From Micropterix aruncella (lineage: Eukaryota > Arthropoda > Insecta > Lepidoptera > Micropterigidae), in contig OX155952.1 of assembly GCA_944548615.1 (NCBI GenBank), positions 36,890,032 to 36,954,031 on the forward strand: a stretch of DNA of 64,000 bases, read 5' to 3'. Below are positions 23,076 through 35,751 of the stretch, piece by piece (the first letter of the stretch is position 1; every line of letters begins with the position of its first letter). A program made the position numbers and the translations under genes. The notes under the pieces are model-generated. The model saw only the letters and a list, made by a program, of their open reading frames with translations. It had not been told where the DNA came from and made no database searches.

Positions 23076-24425
23076 CGGATTTCAACCACAATCTTTTCAG
23101 CTCATTCCATGACCAAATGATGCCTGCTTGCCAAATTTTAACTCAATCGGATGAAGCGTTTCGGCGCTATCGTTGGAGAATACACACAGCCAGACACATA
23201 GAAGAGCGTCCACAATACTTTCCTTAAACAGGAAAGTAACACAAGAAAAACGTTTTTTGACCGAGATTTTTATTCTGGGAAATGCGTTACTAGATAAGAA
23301 TAGATTTTTTTAATAATAAATTATTCGACATAAAATGTAATTTAAAATCAAGTTATTTTTTTTTGTTTGAATTAGGGATTTTGTTATCGAGGACATCGAA
23401 AATGTGAATGTTGACCATATTTATTTCCTCAATAACAAAGGCGTGAATCAAAAAAAGTTGTAAGTAATTTTCAGCTGAGTTTGTCTTGTAGAATAATCTT
23501 CTGTACGAACAAAATATTATACCCAAACAGTTTGTCAAAAAGCATTTTTTAATGGGCAGGGTCACCCTGTATAGACCTGTATAAAATACTCTTTGTATGC
23601 ATGTGTTCATATAGAAATACTAATAAAAAAATTTTTTTTTTGGACGAATTATGGTTTAACATTTATGATGTTGACCCATGGTGATAATGGTGATAATATG
23701 TCATTTCGATTTTCATCGCCATTCCTGTTATGGTAACAGGTTGTTTTTTTTCATATTTGCAAGTTTGTGTTATCTTATTAATGGCTATAATTATTGCACT
23801 GGCTAACCGACCTATAATATCTAACAAATGACTATAATGATAATAATAAGAAATTAGATAGAAACAAAATAAAAATATTTGAAATTCATAGCGAAAATCT
23901 TCCGTTATTAAAACATTGAAATATATATTAAATTGGCCTGAAATAAAATAACGATTTAAAAAATATATAAAATGTAATTACTGAATTAAATTAGTAAAAA
24001 ACATTCAGAAGAAAAAATAAAAAGGTTTTTAAAATCCGGTACAAAATAAAAATAAAAGAGAGAAAATAAAAAAGTAGTATTATCGGTTTAAGGATAGTTT
24101 TAGCCTCTCTACTCCATTCGGTTTGTCCATAAAAAAAATAAGTGATAATGGGCCAACTGTAGTTGAGCCATTACGTACCATGTGTTTGGGTCGGCCGAAC
24201 TCACAGGTCAACACCCATCCGGCAGCCTACAAACAGAAGTGCGATGTAGAACTCTGTACCTGCGGGCTAGTTCCGGGCGGTTTGCGCACCGTGCGTCATT
24301 AGCCAATTGATTGTGCTCTCCACTTGTTTACTTTGCGGCAGCCGCTCTTAAAATGACCATTCGGCTACCCAAAACTGGATGAACAGCCGGGAAAAGATAC
24401 CGTGGTCCGCGATATATTCGGTAGT
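23076..24425. other. AT-rich stretch, no gene recognised
   Basis: The first about 150 bp resemble the flank of a non-autonomous element (CCAAATTTTAACTCAATCGG) and end in a small hairpin ACTTTCC/GGAAAGT near 23217-23237. The remainder is AT-rich with no supported feature. Confidence 0.45.
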
Positions 24426-24636
24426 CACCGAGTCACCGCTACATAACGGAGAGGACCGCGCAAGCGACCTCGAAGCTGTAACAATTCGGGAGGTCGGAGA
24501 AATCTGGCGCGGTGTCGGGAGTGTGGGCGTGGGTGTCGGCCCGCTCGCGCTGTTAGGTTAGGTCAGGTTAGGTTAGGTTAGGATAGGACACCGAATCACC
24601 GCTACAAAAGGGAGAGGACCGCGCAAGTGACCTCGA
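24426..24636. repeat. ~50-bp direct repeats flanking TTAGG repeats
   Basis: CACCGAGTCACCGCTACATA through CAAGCGACCTCGA (24426-24474) recurs at 24589-24636 with about five differences. The TTAGG tract lies just before the second copy. The segment is GC-rich. Confidence 0.8.
24551..24585 (+). repeat. Interstitial TTAGG (insect telomere-type) repeats
   Basis: About seven GTTAGG-type units in a row, two of them changed (GTCAGG, ATAGG). TTAGG is the telomere repeat of most insect orders. With unique DNA on both sides this is an internal site, not a chromosome end. A short degenerate GGATTA run lies at about 26827-26855. Confidence 0.8.
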
Positions 24637-24639
24637 CAT

Positions 24640-26086
24640 TCGTTGAAGGAATTGAAGGCTATACCGGAAATGGCTATGAAAAGTGTTTCAAAAAGTAGAA
24701 ATTACGCTGGCATAAGTGTGTAGCATCCGCTGGGAACTACTTTGAAGGAGACAAAATAGATTTAGGTGATTGAACAAAAGTGGTAATTTTACAAAAAAAA
24801 TCCGGGTACATTTTTGACAGAATGTACATTATGTTATTTGAACTACTCCTAATAATATTGAGCTATATAACTTTTTCCTGGATTACTTTCTTATCAGAAT
24901 GTTTTAATATTCCTCGAAAGTGATGATGTATTATAATAAGTTTTTTTATTGATTAGTTAAGTCTTACATATTCATTACAATATAAAAAGTAATAAATAAT
25001 AATCAAATAATAATTACCTATGAAAGTAAATAAATCTGTATTTTAAATAAAAGTAATTAAAGCATATATTGATTCGTCCATAATATAAATAAATGTAAGG
25101 CAACTGGATATTTTGAATAAAATAAATGATTATGACTGTGACCGACTATTATTATAAATAAAAATTTGATACCTTAACAACTGGGATAGGTAGTATTTTT
25201 TATTCCCTTTAAATCATTTCCAATTTTATTTTCGTAGCTTTAATTTGATAACCTTTTATAAAAGTACCACAGAACTTCGTAGAGTTTTTAATTTATTATG
25301 CTAATAGACAGACGAAAAGATAGACAGACAGGCGAATTTTTCGCCGAAATGAAATAAGCTTCATTTTTAGTTACGAGCAGTCTACGTCAACAGATCACCG
25401 GCTGACGCTTTCCGAATTTATTAAAAATATAAGCAAAAATACTGTCTGAAATTGCAGCCCCCCACTATTGAAACAGACTAAAATTATATTTGAATTAGGA
25501 ATTAAATTTACAACACTGGTTCAAAGAGAGTAATATGTAAAGCCAAGATAAACCATTTGTTGTACAATTTTGCTGTTTTACTGGTTTCCAAAAAGAGTCA
25601 CTTGAGAGAAGCCCTAAAACAAACGGAGTATTTTTTGATGTCCGTTAACTTCTTCCTCTTTTTCAACAGCAATATTAAAGAAATGGGTAAACATTTAATT
25701 TTGCACCGGTTTTATAACACTATGATAGGCCAAGAAACTAGCATTTATTTTTACTTTTGTGGTTTGGGAGACGACCATTTCTTTAAAAGGTTATTCTACT
25801 ACTTTTATAAGATCTACTATTGAAATATACATATTTAACATTATCGTCGTATAATTTTCATATAATAATAATAATTATAAATAACTATGTCAGGAAGTAA
25901 TAAAATAAAGTAAAGATAACGTCGTTATCAGAATGATTGTCACATAAACTACAAAAAAAATGTCAAATCCAATGACATTATGCCTTCGTTTAATTCAAAT
26001 TTTAAACCTAAAATAAAAAAAAAGAATGTATTATAAGAATTTAAAAAATCAACCATTATAATACTGTGAGGCGTCCAATAATGGAT
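24640..26086. other. AT-rich stretch, no gene recognised
   Basis: Contains a short GACAGACAG-type run near 25305-25335 and one 88-codon plus-strand frame (25557-25823) without recognisable motifs. Nothing else supported. Confidence 0.45.
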
Positions 26087-26270
26087 GCCTATGGCAAAAT
26101 GTATACAAAATGTATATAAATTTATATAAATGTAAATATAAATGTAAATGTGCGCCGCTCTATAGTAATCCGTTCTATAGTACCTAATGCTATAGCTCTA
26201 TAGTAAACCCCGCTCTATGTAAATGTAAATGTAAATGTAAATATAAATTTATATACATTTTGCCGTAGGC
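26087..26270. mobile_element. Small AT-rich repeat with 19-bp inverted ends (MITE-like)
   Basis: GCCTATGGCAAAATGTATA at the left is inverted as TATACATTTTGCCGTAGGC at the right with one mismatch. The interior has several ATGTAA units on both sides and a CTATAG-rich centre. There is no coding frame and no clear target duplication. Confidence 0.6.
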
Positions 26271-27956
26271 AAACCCGAGCTAATCGCCATTCATTTGACG
26301 GGTTAATAACTATGTAACTTTACAAATAGATGATACTAATTTATTCTACAGTTTAAACACCCTTAGGTATGCTGTATTACTTACCAAATTATCAACATAT
26401 ATTCTTACCCACAATTATTAAAATATTCTTTATTATGTCCTTGTTTTTTTTAGTTTTATTAGTTGAAATAAACATATGTAAAACTACAAAAAATAGGTAA
26501 TATTTTTCATTTTCTAATGCTTTTCTTTAAATAGTGCGGTTTAAAGTAAAGTAGCCATATTCCACACAGGTACATTAGTTGCTGATACTTGAATCGGAAA
26601 ACATCCGATACCAGAAGAAGAGGAAACGTGTAAGAGCATTTCAAACCCCCTCCCCCTCCCCCTTCCCCTAACCGATTATTTGCACAGTCGATTGGCTGAT
26701 GCCTCACGATGCGCAAATCACCTAACAGCGCTAACCCCCCAGGGAAAACCGTTTCATTATAACAGTTTCGTAACAGGAAAAAGCGGAGTCCTTTCCAGGT
26801 TTCATCATCCTTGAGAAGGCTATCTGATAGGTTAGGATTAGGATTAGGATAGGAATTAATTATTTTACTCGTGAAAATATATTAATTATACAATTTTATA
26901 ATCAAATTATATAATACCATTTTTTTTACATTAATATGTAAATAAGTAATATATAATCAACAGTATGTAAAATTTTGAAAACCATAAATTTAATTATTTG
27001 ATTTAATTTATTATTATACCTTATTGATGCGATAATAAGAAATAAACAGACACAGAAATAGAAAACAATTATTTCTCGATATTCAGAAGCCCGCCGCGTT
27101 TACAAGGACGAATAAAATAAATAGAACATTATCACTGTAAATTATGTCTCTAGAAAATTCATTACTACAGAAGCAGTAGGCCATAAAACGAGACGCCATT
27201 TTTTAACGTCGTCATCCCGTCTGAGGCTTTCCTGCGCTCGCTTAATAAATATCTTGTGGAAGGAAGGCGTTCCTCTTCCATTTACTCTCGCAATTACAGA
27301 TTGCCATCTGAAAATACGTCTGTTTGAATAAATACATCGGCTTTAAGGGCTTTATTTAATTATCGCCAGTGGAAACGTGCGCTTTAATTAAAATCGTTGT
27401 TACTCTTTATTTCCAAGCACAAATTTTGCTGAAAACGCAGCTCTTTCAGCACTCAAGCCGGGCATATTTGGGACGCGAGAAACTTATGCTAATTAAATTT
27501 GGAGCGTCGCGTCGCGTCGCATCGTCCGATTTTGCCTCCTTATATCACAGAGAAAAAAAGAATACTGCTAATAGTGTGTCAAAGAATGTCTTCGTTTAGG
27601 GAAATCGTTAGGCGGGAGTTGGGGTGGGGGGGGACATCTGCTCATGTTAACCTATCTTAAGTTTCATTTTTCATTTTCAGGCGATATTTTTACGGTATCA
27701 AACCAGTTTACATTAGTATATATGTGAGTTTTTTTATAAGTTACATCCTTGTAATTTGTGACAGTATCAGCTAATAAACTTTTAGTAAAAAAAAAACAAA
27801 AATCCCAAACTTTTTTCAATAAATAGGATTTACACATCTGACAAAAATAGATTTATTGTTTTTTTTTAATTTGTTTTTAATACAAGTTCTTTTTTTTTCT
27901 CATATTGATTCAACCACTACTAGGTTGTTACTAATAAAAAAACAGTCTGTATATAC
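26271..27956. other. No gene recognised
   Basis: AT-rich DNA. A GC-richer patch at about 27190-27560 holds a 76-codon frame of unknown kind. A C-rich run lies at about 26647-26668. Confidence 0.45.
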
Positions 27957-28770
27957 CGAGGACTATCGCGGTTGTTTAACATTAACAAGATTATAAACGG
28001 ATTTGCCACGTGTTTGTAACACCCGACATCTCGGCGATGTTGCGACCGCCGCGCCTTTATTCATGATAGACTATAGTGTTGTCATTCGTCATCCATTGTT
28101 TTTCTGCGGATAGACGGCAATCTGTTGCTGTTAAAGCTGGTCCACGTGATGCGGCGCGGCGCCGCTACGCAAAGATTTCGCCATATGGGCGTACACACGT
28201 ACGTGCACGGTGCGGCGCCGCAACGTTACTACGACGTTGCAGTGGGCGAATAGTGTTGTAGTTAATTGTACGTAGAACCAGTGAAATGAGGTAGTCAATG
28301 CCAATATCTTCTTCGTTGGTACTCATTTTAAACACTTCGATTAAAAATTAACAAAATACGTCAAAACAAATGAAACAGGCAAGCATATACTCTCCTTCGA
28401 CTGCACTTAACAACTGAGCGGTGCCGCTCCGTCGCATATCCCCGGTTTTCGTGCGGTGAGACGCCGTAACGCACCGTGTGACATACCATGGATATTTGAG
28501 GACGCCGCAGCGGCACCGTTCAGGTGCAGAGCCGCAGCCGCACCGCATTGTGTGGCACGGCCCTTACGACGTAACAATAGATTAAAAATCATCCGTGCAC
28601 ACAACATTCACTATATAATGTTTCGCGTCCTTGCACATACACGCGTCCTGGCTTTCGCGTTAGCATATAATGCGATGAATAATCGACATGGCCCATATAC
28701 ACTTGAACGATGGAACAAATCAAATCCGTTAAAAAAGTTCAACGAGGAATAACGATCAAAGGCTTTGTTA
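27957..28770. mobile_element. Decayed fold-back PLE, interrupted by a MITE
   Basis: 27957-28130 matches the minus-strand PLE terminus (GACTATCGCGGTTGTT.., AACACCCGACAT.., CGGCGATGTTGCGACCGCC). After the MITE (28134-28563), minus-strand PLE sequence resumes (AAAATCATCCGTGCACAC..CATTCACT), then at about 28685-28765 the strand switches to plus-strand endonuclease sequence (GGCCCATATACACTTGAACG.., GTTAAAAAAGTTCAACGAGG). This is the same inverted layout as the 54061 copy, more diverged. No open frame survives. Confidence 0.7.
28134..28563. mobile_element. GC-rich PIF/Harbinger-type MITE inside a PLE
   Basis: The element is flanked by TTA on both sides (28131-28133 and 28564-28566), the 3-bp duplication typical of PIF/Harbinger. 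Its ends are imperfect inverted repeats of about 30 bp (left AAGCTGGTCCACGTGATGCG, right inverted GGGCCGTGCCACACAATGCG). Removing it and one TTA restores PLE sequence resembling 32935-32965. The interior is GC-rich with GCGGC/GCCGC words. There is no transposase frame, so it is non-autonomous. Confidence 0.6.
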
Positions 28771-29186
28771 CTTTGTTAATTCTATTTACGTTGTGATTAT
28801 AATATTAAAATAGACACGTAGCAACAATACTGCAAAGACAAATTTAATCTGCATGTAGGTTTCGATAAAAAAGTAATACTTGATATTTTTATTATCATTT
28901 ATATTGTTATGTTTACTTTATACCTATTTTGTAAATTACCGTTTACACATCACATAGCGTAAAGTTAGTAGAAGTGTAAACGTATTGAATTCACTAAAAA
29001 ATCTTTTGTTTTCTGAGGATTTCTTCGTTTAAAATAAATATTAATATAATTCAAAAAAAAAAATTAGGTATCTGATAAAAAATCTAGAATAGAAAAGAAT
29101 AACATTATTGCGCTATAAAAACATTACCTAATGAATATTACACTGGTTTTCTAAAAAAAAATGTATACACAAACGGCGGACTTATC
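28771..29186. other. AT-rich spacer, nothing recognised
   Basis: No gene or repeat could be supported. Confidence 0.5.
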
Positions 29187-29740
29187 GCTGGGATGTTATA
29201 CGGTCCTGAACCATGCTGTGGCGTACCAAAAAGCCTTGCAAACCTAATGCTCAAACAAATATGTTTAAAACAATACGTCAACCACTGGAACAACACGCCA
29301 GGGTTGAATAAATCCAAAGCGCTAATTAAGGCTTACGACCCTAAGACGGCCCGTGAAGCCTTATCGCTAAATAGGAACAATCTACGCATACTGGTGAGGG
29401 CGCTAACGGGGCATTGTGGCCTTAACAAACACATGTACAACCTCAAGCTCCGAGACACAAAAATGTGCAGGTTCTGCCAAGGGGCAGAAGAAACTCCCCT
29501 GCACCTCATATGCGAGTGTGGCCCGCTGATACGTAAAAGATACACCCATTTGGGTGGTCATTACCTCCAACCTGAGAAGGTAAAAAAATGTGGCGCCAAA
29601 AGCCTGTTGCGGTTCTTAAAGGACACGAGGCTCAGCGTAGAACTATAGGTGGCGAACACAATAGATCAGCAATAATCGCAGTGTTACAAGGCTCATAAAG
29701 ACCTTAGAAATCCCCACACAACAAATAAAAAAATAAAAAA
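29187..29740 (+). pseudogene. LINE 3' end: C-terminal domain after RNase H, CCHC knuckle
   Basis: An open frame (29193-29648, 151 codons) encodes only the extreme C-terminus of a LINE polyprotein. HWNNTPGLNKSKALIKAYDP is followed by LRILVRALTGHCGLNKHM and a zinc knuckle C92-C95-H104-C108 (MCRFCQGAEETPLHLICECG). It is closely similar to the minus-strand copy at 50474-50788, so both belong to one family; the 12175-12978 fragment is a more distant relative. Reverse transcriptase and RNase H are missing by 5' truncation. The 3' end is A-rich (CAAATAAAAAAATAAAAAAC at about 29725). Confidence 0.88.
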
Positions 29741-30883
29741 CTCTTTGTTTTTTCCTTTGAGGTGTTGATCGTTAATTTGTTGTTGATTCAATGTAAAAAA
29801 TAAAACACTGCTATATCTCGCGCACCCTCGGTTGAGTGACGCTTGGTTTAGATTACTCTATATGTAGATGATGTGGGAATAAACCATGATTTGCAAATAA
29901 AGCGATATTTATTTAGGGGCGTACGCGTCGTTGCGTAAGCCCGTAAAGCCTGTAAGCCAACGTCATTGAGATAGATTGCAGAATAAGGGTCCATTTCAAT
30001 ATTGTTGCTTGTCGCAATTGTACATCTGGCCGAAACAGATATTTGCACAATCACATTGGATATGCGTATTGTTAGCATTAAAATGAATTTATTAGGTAAT
30101 TAAAAAGCGATATTGATTAAGTACAATAAGGATATGGGGATTGTTGAAAATGGTAGTCTTTCATTGTGAATATTTTTTTTGGATAGTTTACTTTCCTAAA
30201 TCATGAAATGTTCATACATTGCGTCGATTCAAATTTAACATAGCGTAACTAATTTTTGGCAACTTTTCAGGACAGAGAAAAACACTTTATTAGCAAAATA
30301 AGGTTGAACATTTTAATGCAGGTATATTAAATCAAAAGCAGAAAACTTTTAGAATGATTTAAAATAAAATGAAATAATTATTTATATAGTTTTCGACTCG
30401 GTATACTGTGGTTTTATAAGGGGTTACTGGTTTTATAAGGGGATTTAATATTTTTTTGAGTTACGTAGTGTCTTTTAAATACGGAAATGTTACTTTTAAG
30501 ATATTTATTTATGTACCAGGACATCAAATGAACTAAAAAGTGCTTAGAAAAATCTTAGCTTATCTGCTGTTTTTCTGATCTAGCCTTCTAAACATTCTAT
30601 GCCGTCTCTGGGAGATTTCCAGTTTTGTAAGAAGTACATGTGTCGCATTGATCTTCTTGCGGTTGAAAAAATGACAATATTTTTTCATGCAAAAGTAGGT
30701 ACTTTATCAAATGTACATGGACTTAGTGGTATCTTCGAGATTTTCTTATATTTGTCAGAGTATACTGTGATGTATTAATGCTTCTTCAGGACCTTCTTGA
30801 GTGATAATATCTAATTGAACTTCTTCGGCACGATCTTGAGATGATGCCTTATTTGAGGAGCTTTTATAAAGGAAGGCCTCTTT
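29741..30883. other. AT-rich stretch, no gene recognised
   Basis: Short frames only; a small direct duplication of GGTTTTATAAGGGG lies near 30408-30440. Nothing else supported. Confidence 0.5.
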
Positions 30884-31670
30884 ATGAATGAATGAATAAA
30901 TGAATGAAAATCTCTTTATTGCACAATAAAAATAAGGTACAATGGCGGACTTATTGCTACACTACAACAATATCTTCCAGTCAACCAACATGCTGGTGTG
31001 AAAAGAAGAGTAAGCAACCAAAATTATAGCTCAAAATTAAATTTGAAATTATAGCATATATGTACTTAATACACTTTGTGTGTGTATCTAAAGTAAAAAG
31101 TAAATATATAAATATTTTTTTGAGTTGGACATATTATATGTATGTATATATATATACATACATATTTTGATATATTAACAAATAACTAAATAAATAAATA
31201 AATAAATAACTAAATAAATAAACTGCCAAAATAAGGTAAGGAAAGGGAGGGGATAACGGAAATGTTAGAATTTATGATTCATATTTATTGTGAAAGGAAA
31301 TGCTTTTTCAATGACTGCTTAAAGGTGAACAGCGAGCTAGCGCCTCGAATAGTTGAAGGAAGCTGATTCCACAGTCGAGCTGCATGTACGGAGAAGGAGT
31401 AGGATAAAAAGTGGTATTGTTTTTTGGGATACGTAGGATAATATTCTGACTTGAACGAAGTGGGAGACCATGACTTCCTAACCCGGTAAAAGCCTCGTTG
31501 AGGTAGGAGGGAGATGTAGGATTGTGTAGGACATTATATAGAAGTGAAAGGATATGCAAATTTCTCCGGTCCCGTATACGAAGCCATTGCAATTTTGATC
31601 GGTACTCTGAAACATGGTCATACTTCCTCAGATCGTCTTTATCGATAATTGATCCATTTCCAGTCAGAAA
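30884..31670 (-). pseudogene. LINE 3' end (Jockey/CR1-type C-terminus) with (CATT)n tail
   Basis: The minus strand reads GSIIDKDDLRKYDHVSEYRS, then WLRIRDRRNLHILSLLYNVL, then PSYLNEAF and a short Ser/Pro-rich end (31308-31592 plus the upstream in-frame part). R-R-x-x-H-x-L followed by P-x-YL is the common end of Jockey/CR1 reverse transcriptases. The 3' non-coding part ends with CAATAAAGAG and an ATTC/CATT microsatellite (plus-strand 30884-30912). Everything 5' of the thumb region is missing. Confidence 0.75.
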
Positions 31671-32780
<1,110 letters not shown>

Positions 32781-33237
32781 AAATCGAAGACTATCGCAGT
32801 TGTTGACATTATAAATATTATAAAATCGAATTTACCGCGTGAAGTTTGTAACACCCTACGTTTCGGCGATAATGCAACCGCCTTTATCCTGGGTAGACTT
32901 AAGTGCTGCCAATTGTCATATGCGGGTAAGCGGCAAACTGTTGCTGCTACTTCGTAGATTATAAAGGCGTTGGGGCGGCGGGTTCGGCGCGCGGGAATTC
33001 TGAAAATCCTCCGTGAATACACTCACTGTATCTTGCGTTACGTCCGTGCGCTCGGCGATGAGCATTGAAAACATTTTAAAAGGATGGTTCCACGTAGAAA
33101 AGAGTTTATAACAGTTGTCCCTATTGAAGTTTGGGGTGTTTCTTATTTCAATGGCTTCTCGGATCATGCGATTAAAGTAAAATTGTTCCTTGGATAGAAC
33201 AAAAGGATTTTGAAACATCCCAAACTTCAATAGAGCC
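32781..33237 (-). pseudogene. 5'-truncated PLE: endonuclease C-terminus and 3' end
   Basis: The minus-strand frame (32916-33237) begins in NPFVLSKEQFYFNRMIREAI, just after the GIY-YIG core, and continues through NFNRDNCYKLFSTWNHPF to RLYNLRSSS. It aligns with residues 57-145 of the 54386 frame. The family 3' terminus follows (GGGTGTTACAAACTTCACGC.. to GACTATCGCAGTTG reversed, 32781-32900). The catalytic first half of the endonuclease and the reverse transcriptase are absent. Confidence 0.85.
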
Positions 33238-33607
33238 AACCTTCGTGGAAGTGTAAGAATTTAGGTGCCAATAGATAAAACAAACAAATAAAACTTATTA
33301 CATAACAAAAACTAATCAATTAACAAAAATGCCATTTTTTCAAAATTTAATTAGGATTTGGAATATTCGCAAGGAGCGAAAGATATGAGAGGATGGAAGG
33401 AGATGTAGGATAAATATGAATTTAGGGAAGTGAATGCTTTTTCAGAGACTAATAATAATAGAATATTAAATAGAATTATAGGAAATGACAGAAAAAATAT
33501 AATAAATAGAATTATTTTAATTTAATTTTTGTCGTTTTGATTACCTGATTATATAACAAATATTAAACCCAAAAATATTAGTATAAGGCCAAAAAAAATC
33601 GTTGGCC
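33238..33607. other. AT-rich spacer, nothing recognised
   Basis: No feature supported between the PLE end and the element carrying the 119-bp array. Confidence 0.5.
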
Positions 33608-34283
33608 TTTTAACAAGCTTTTATTAACCTTACAATGTTTGTCAGTATGTTAATTTGTTTAGGTCAAATCTTACCCTATGAAATTGAAATTTTACTTGTT
33701 GGTTTAGTTCCGATGACAATGTATTTTTATGGTGACCATGACCTGAGTCTACAGCCAGGACCGGTTCCCAACGAGGCTACTTTTCCACGATCCACAGCAC
33801 AGACACACAATTTTGTATACGCATTCAATTATGATAGCCTTATCTAAACGTTCACCATGACATGGCTACTGCATCCAGGGTTGACTCCCGACGAGGGGAC
33901 TCCTCAACGGTCAACATCACATACACACAATGTTGTATACGCATTTAACTATGATGGTCCATTCTAAATTTAACTATAACATGGCTGCTGCATCCAGGGT
34001 TAGCTCATGACGAAGGGACTCCTCAACCGTCTAAAGCACAGAAACGAAATTTTGTATACGCATTCAATTATGATAGCCCGTTTTAAGTTTCACCGAAATA
34101 GGGCTGTTGCACCCAGGGTTGGCTTTCAACAAGGGAAATCCTCAACGATCAACAGCACAAACACGAAATTCTGTATAGCATTCAATTATGAAATCCTGTT
34201 CTAAGTTCCGCTATGATATGTCTGCGTCACCCAGCGCTGGCTCGGGACAGAGCATTTTAATAAAACTTGTTTTTACTACTAAC
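33608..34283 (+). repeat. ~119-bp tandem array (about 4.2 copies), family A, with inverted flanks
   Basis: Units aligned on CCAGG recur at 33755, 33875, 33994, 34113 and 34231 (periods 120, 119, 119 and 118 bp). Each holds GGTTGACTCCCGACGAGGGG, TCCTCAACGGTCAACA and GTATACGCATTCAATTATGA. This is the reverse complement of the unit at 22727-23075. Short inverted flanks, AACAAGCTTTTATTAA (about 33611) and TTTTAATAAAACTTGTT (about 34257), suggest that the array sits inside a mobile element, as in minisatellite-bearing Helitron-type elements. That last step is inference. Confidence 0.85.
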
Positions 34284-34955
34284 TTATTAAACGGGTGCAG
34301 TAATTACTTTCTCAAATAGGCTGCGAGTCCAGGAGTTTTAAGGGGTAGATACACTAAATACTAATGTGTTAATGTTATGTTGTTATGCGCGACTGGTTTA
34401 ACGAGCTATGGTTATAATGTCATTATTGTTTGGTAATAAATCTACATAAATTTTTCAATGGAATCCTCAAAGCAAAATAAAGCCGCCACTGAATCATATC
34501 AACATAAATAAGGATAATATTTTTTTCTTAGGGAGAACGAACATATTTGCTAATGAAGTAAAATCCTCTGCTGAAGATGGACGACCGACGGTATACATTT
34601 TTATTTATGAGCTCCACCCAGCCCAATACGATCCGTCTGTCGTGAAATGATGCCTACAAATTTGGATCAAAGACGAAACAGCAGATAAAGGGACTCGGGG
34701 GCAGACTGGAAAGAGGGATAGGGAGAGTTAGAAGGCGGGGAGATTCTCGGTTGTTTGACGACCTAGAGGTGCTATATATACTGCGGCAGTACGAATATTA
34801 CGACCAATCAATTGCAATGGAAGGGTACGAATTTGTAAATTGTGTGATTTATGCTTTTCATCGCCTAGCGGAAGATTATTATACTTACCTGGTTATTAAG
34901 GAGATAGTATTTTTTCCTTTATCCAATTGAATTGAGTATCACATAAAATAATTAT
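34284..34955. other. No gene recognised
   Basis: AT-rich; a purine-rich patch at about 34650-34750 resembles 35028-35090 (GGATCAAAG.CRAAACA..GGATAAAG.GGCTC), a diverged direct repeat. Confidence 0.45.
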
Positions 34956-35025
34956 ACGTCGGGTGTTACCACGTGAATGTGGTAACACCCGACGTTTCGA
35001 CGATGTCATAACTGCCATTATCCAG
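34956..35025 (+). repeat. PLE-terminus relic with perfect 17-bp palindrome
   Basis: ACGTCGGGTGTTACCAC (34956-34972) is exactly inverted at 34979-34995 around GTGAAT. The right arm continues as the family PLE terminus (AACACCCGACGTTTCGACGA, then ATGTCATAACTGCC). This is a minimal version of the fold-back arrangement seen at 959 and 43418. Confidence 0.75.
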
Positions 35026-35489
35026 GATATACTGGATCAAAGTCAAAACATGGGATAAAGAGGCTCAGCCGGATGGGTGAGAAGAAGAGTGGTAGTGAGA
35101 AGTAAAACTCTGATCAACGGCGGTTGAATATCATAAATAATTATGTATGGTTGTATGTCTTTGCATCGAATAATGGACATTAATAAAGGCAGTTATGTCG
35201 TATTTAATCGATATTTTAAAGTAGTAGGAGTATGGAATTATTTACTAATGCCCTTTGATCGGCTGAAAGAAAGGCATTAGGGTACAAAATGCTAATTTGC
35301 AGTTTTCGGATTATTTGGGTGGCATGCATACTTAGTTACTCATACACATATATTATCTATTATTACACACATATTACATACGAATATGTTAGACGTATAA
35401 CACAATGCAAATAATATCCTGTATTAATTCAAACAGTGTACCAGTAATCTCAGCAGAGCAGCTAATTGCAGATTGATTCGATGGTATTA

Positions 35490-35748
35490 GAGCGCCCGCT
35501 CGCTACGCAGCCTGGCTGCCGCAACCAAACTACGGCAGCCAAAATATTGAGCAGCCAGTTCAAGCAGCCAGCCCACGCACACAGTCGTGATCGTGAGTCA
35601 TACGAGGCGGCCGCGCATTACCTGAGGGCATCCACATACATCCTTGTCGCGCTCTGGCTGCGGAAGCCAGTCTAGCTGCCGTGCACGAGTGCGCGTTTTA
35701 TTGATTGCCGCAGCCAGGATTTCTTGGCTGCCTAGTGAGCGGGTTCTC
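35490..35748. mobile_element. PIF/Harbinger-type MITE with GGCTGC subterminal repeats
   Basis: 259 bp flanked by TTA on both sides (35487-35489 and 35749-35751). The ends are 23-bp inverted repeats matching at 19 positions: left GAGCGCCCGCTCGCTACGCA, right inverted GAGAACCCGCTCACTAGGCA. Inside, GCAGCC/GGCTGC words occur about ten times, clustered near both ends and oriented toward them, as transposase-binding repeats often are. There is no transposase frame. The 3-bp TTA duplication is what points to PIF/Harbinger. Confidence 0.75.
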
Positions 35749-35751
35749 TTA

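Noticed and set aside
24551..24585. TTAGG run considered as a chromosome end.
   Set aside because: It is only about 35 bp, degenerate and flanked by tens of kilobases of other DNA.
33755..34255. Regularly spaced repeats, considered as a CRISPR array.
   Set aside because: The whole 119-bp unit repeats with gradual divergence and no unique spacers, in a eukaryotic genome.
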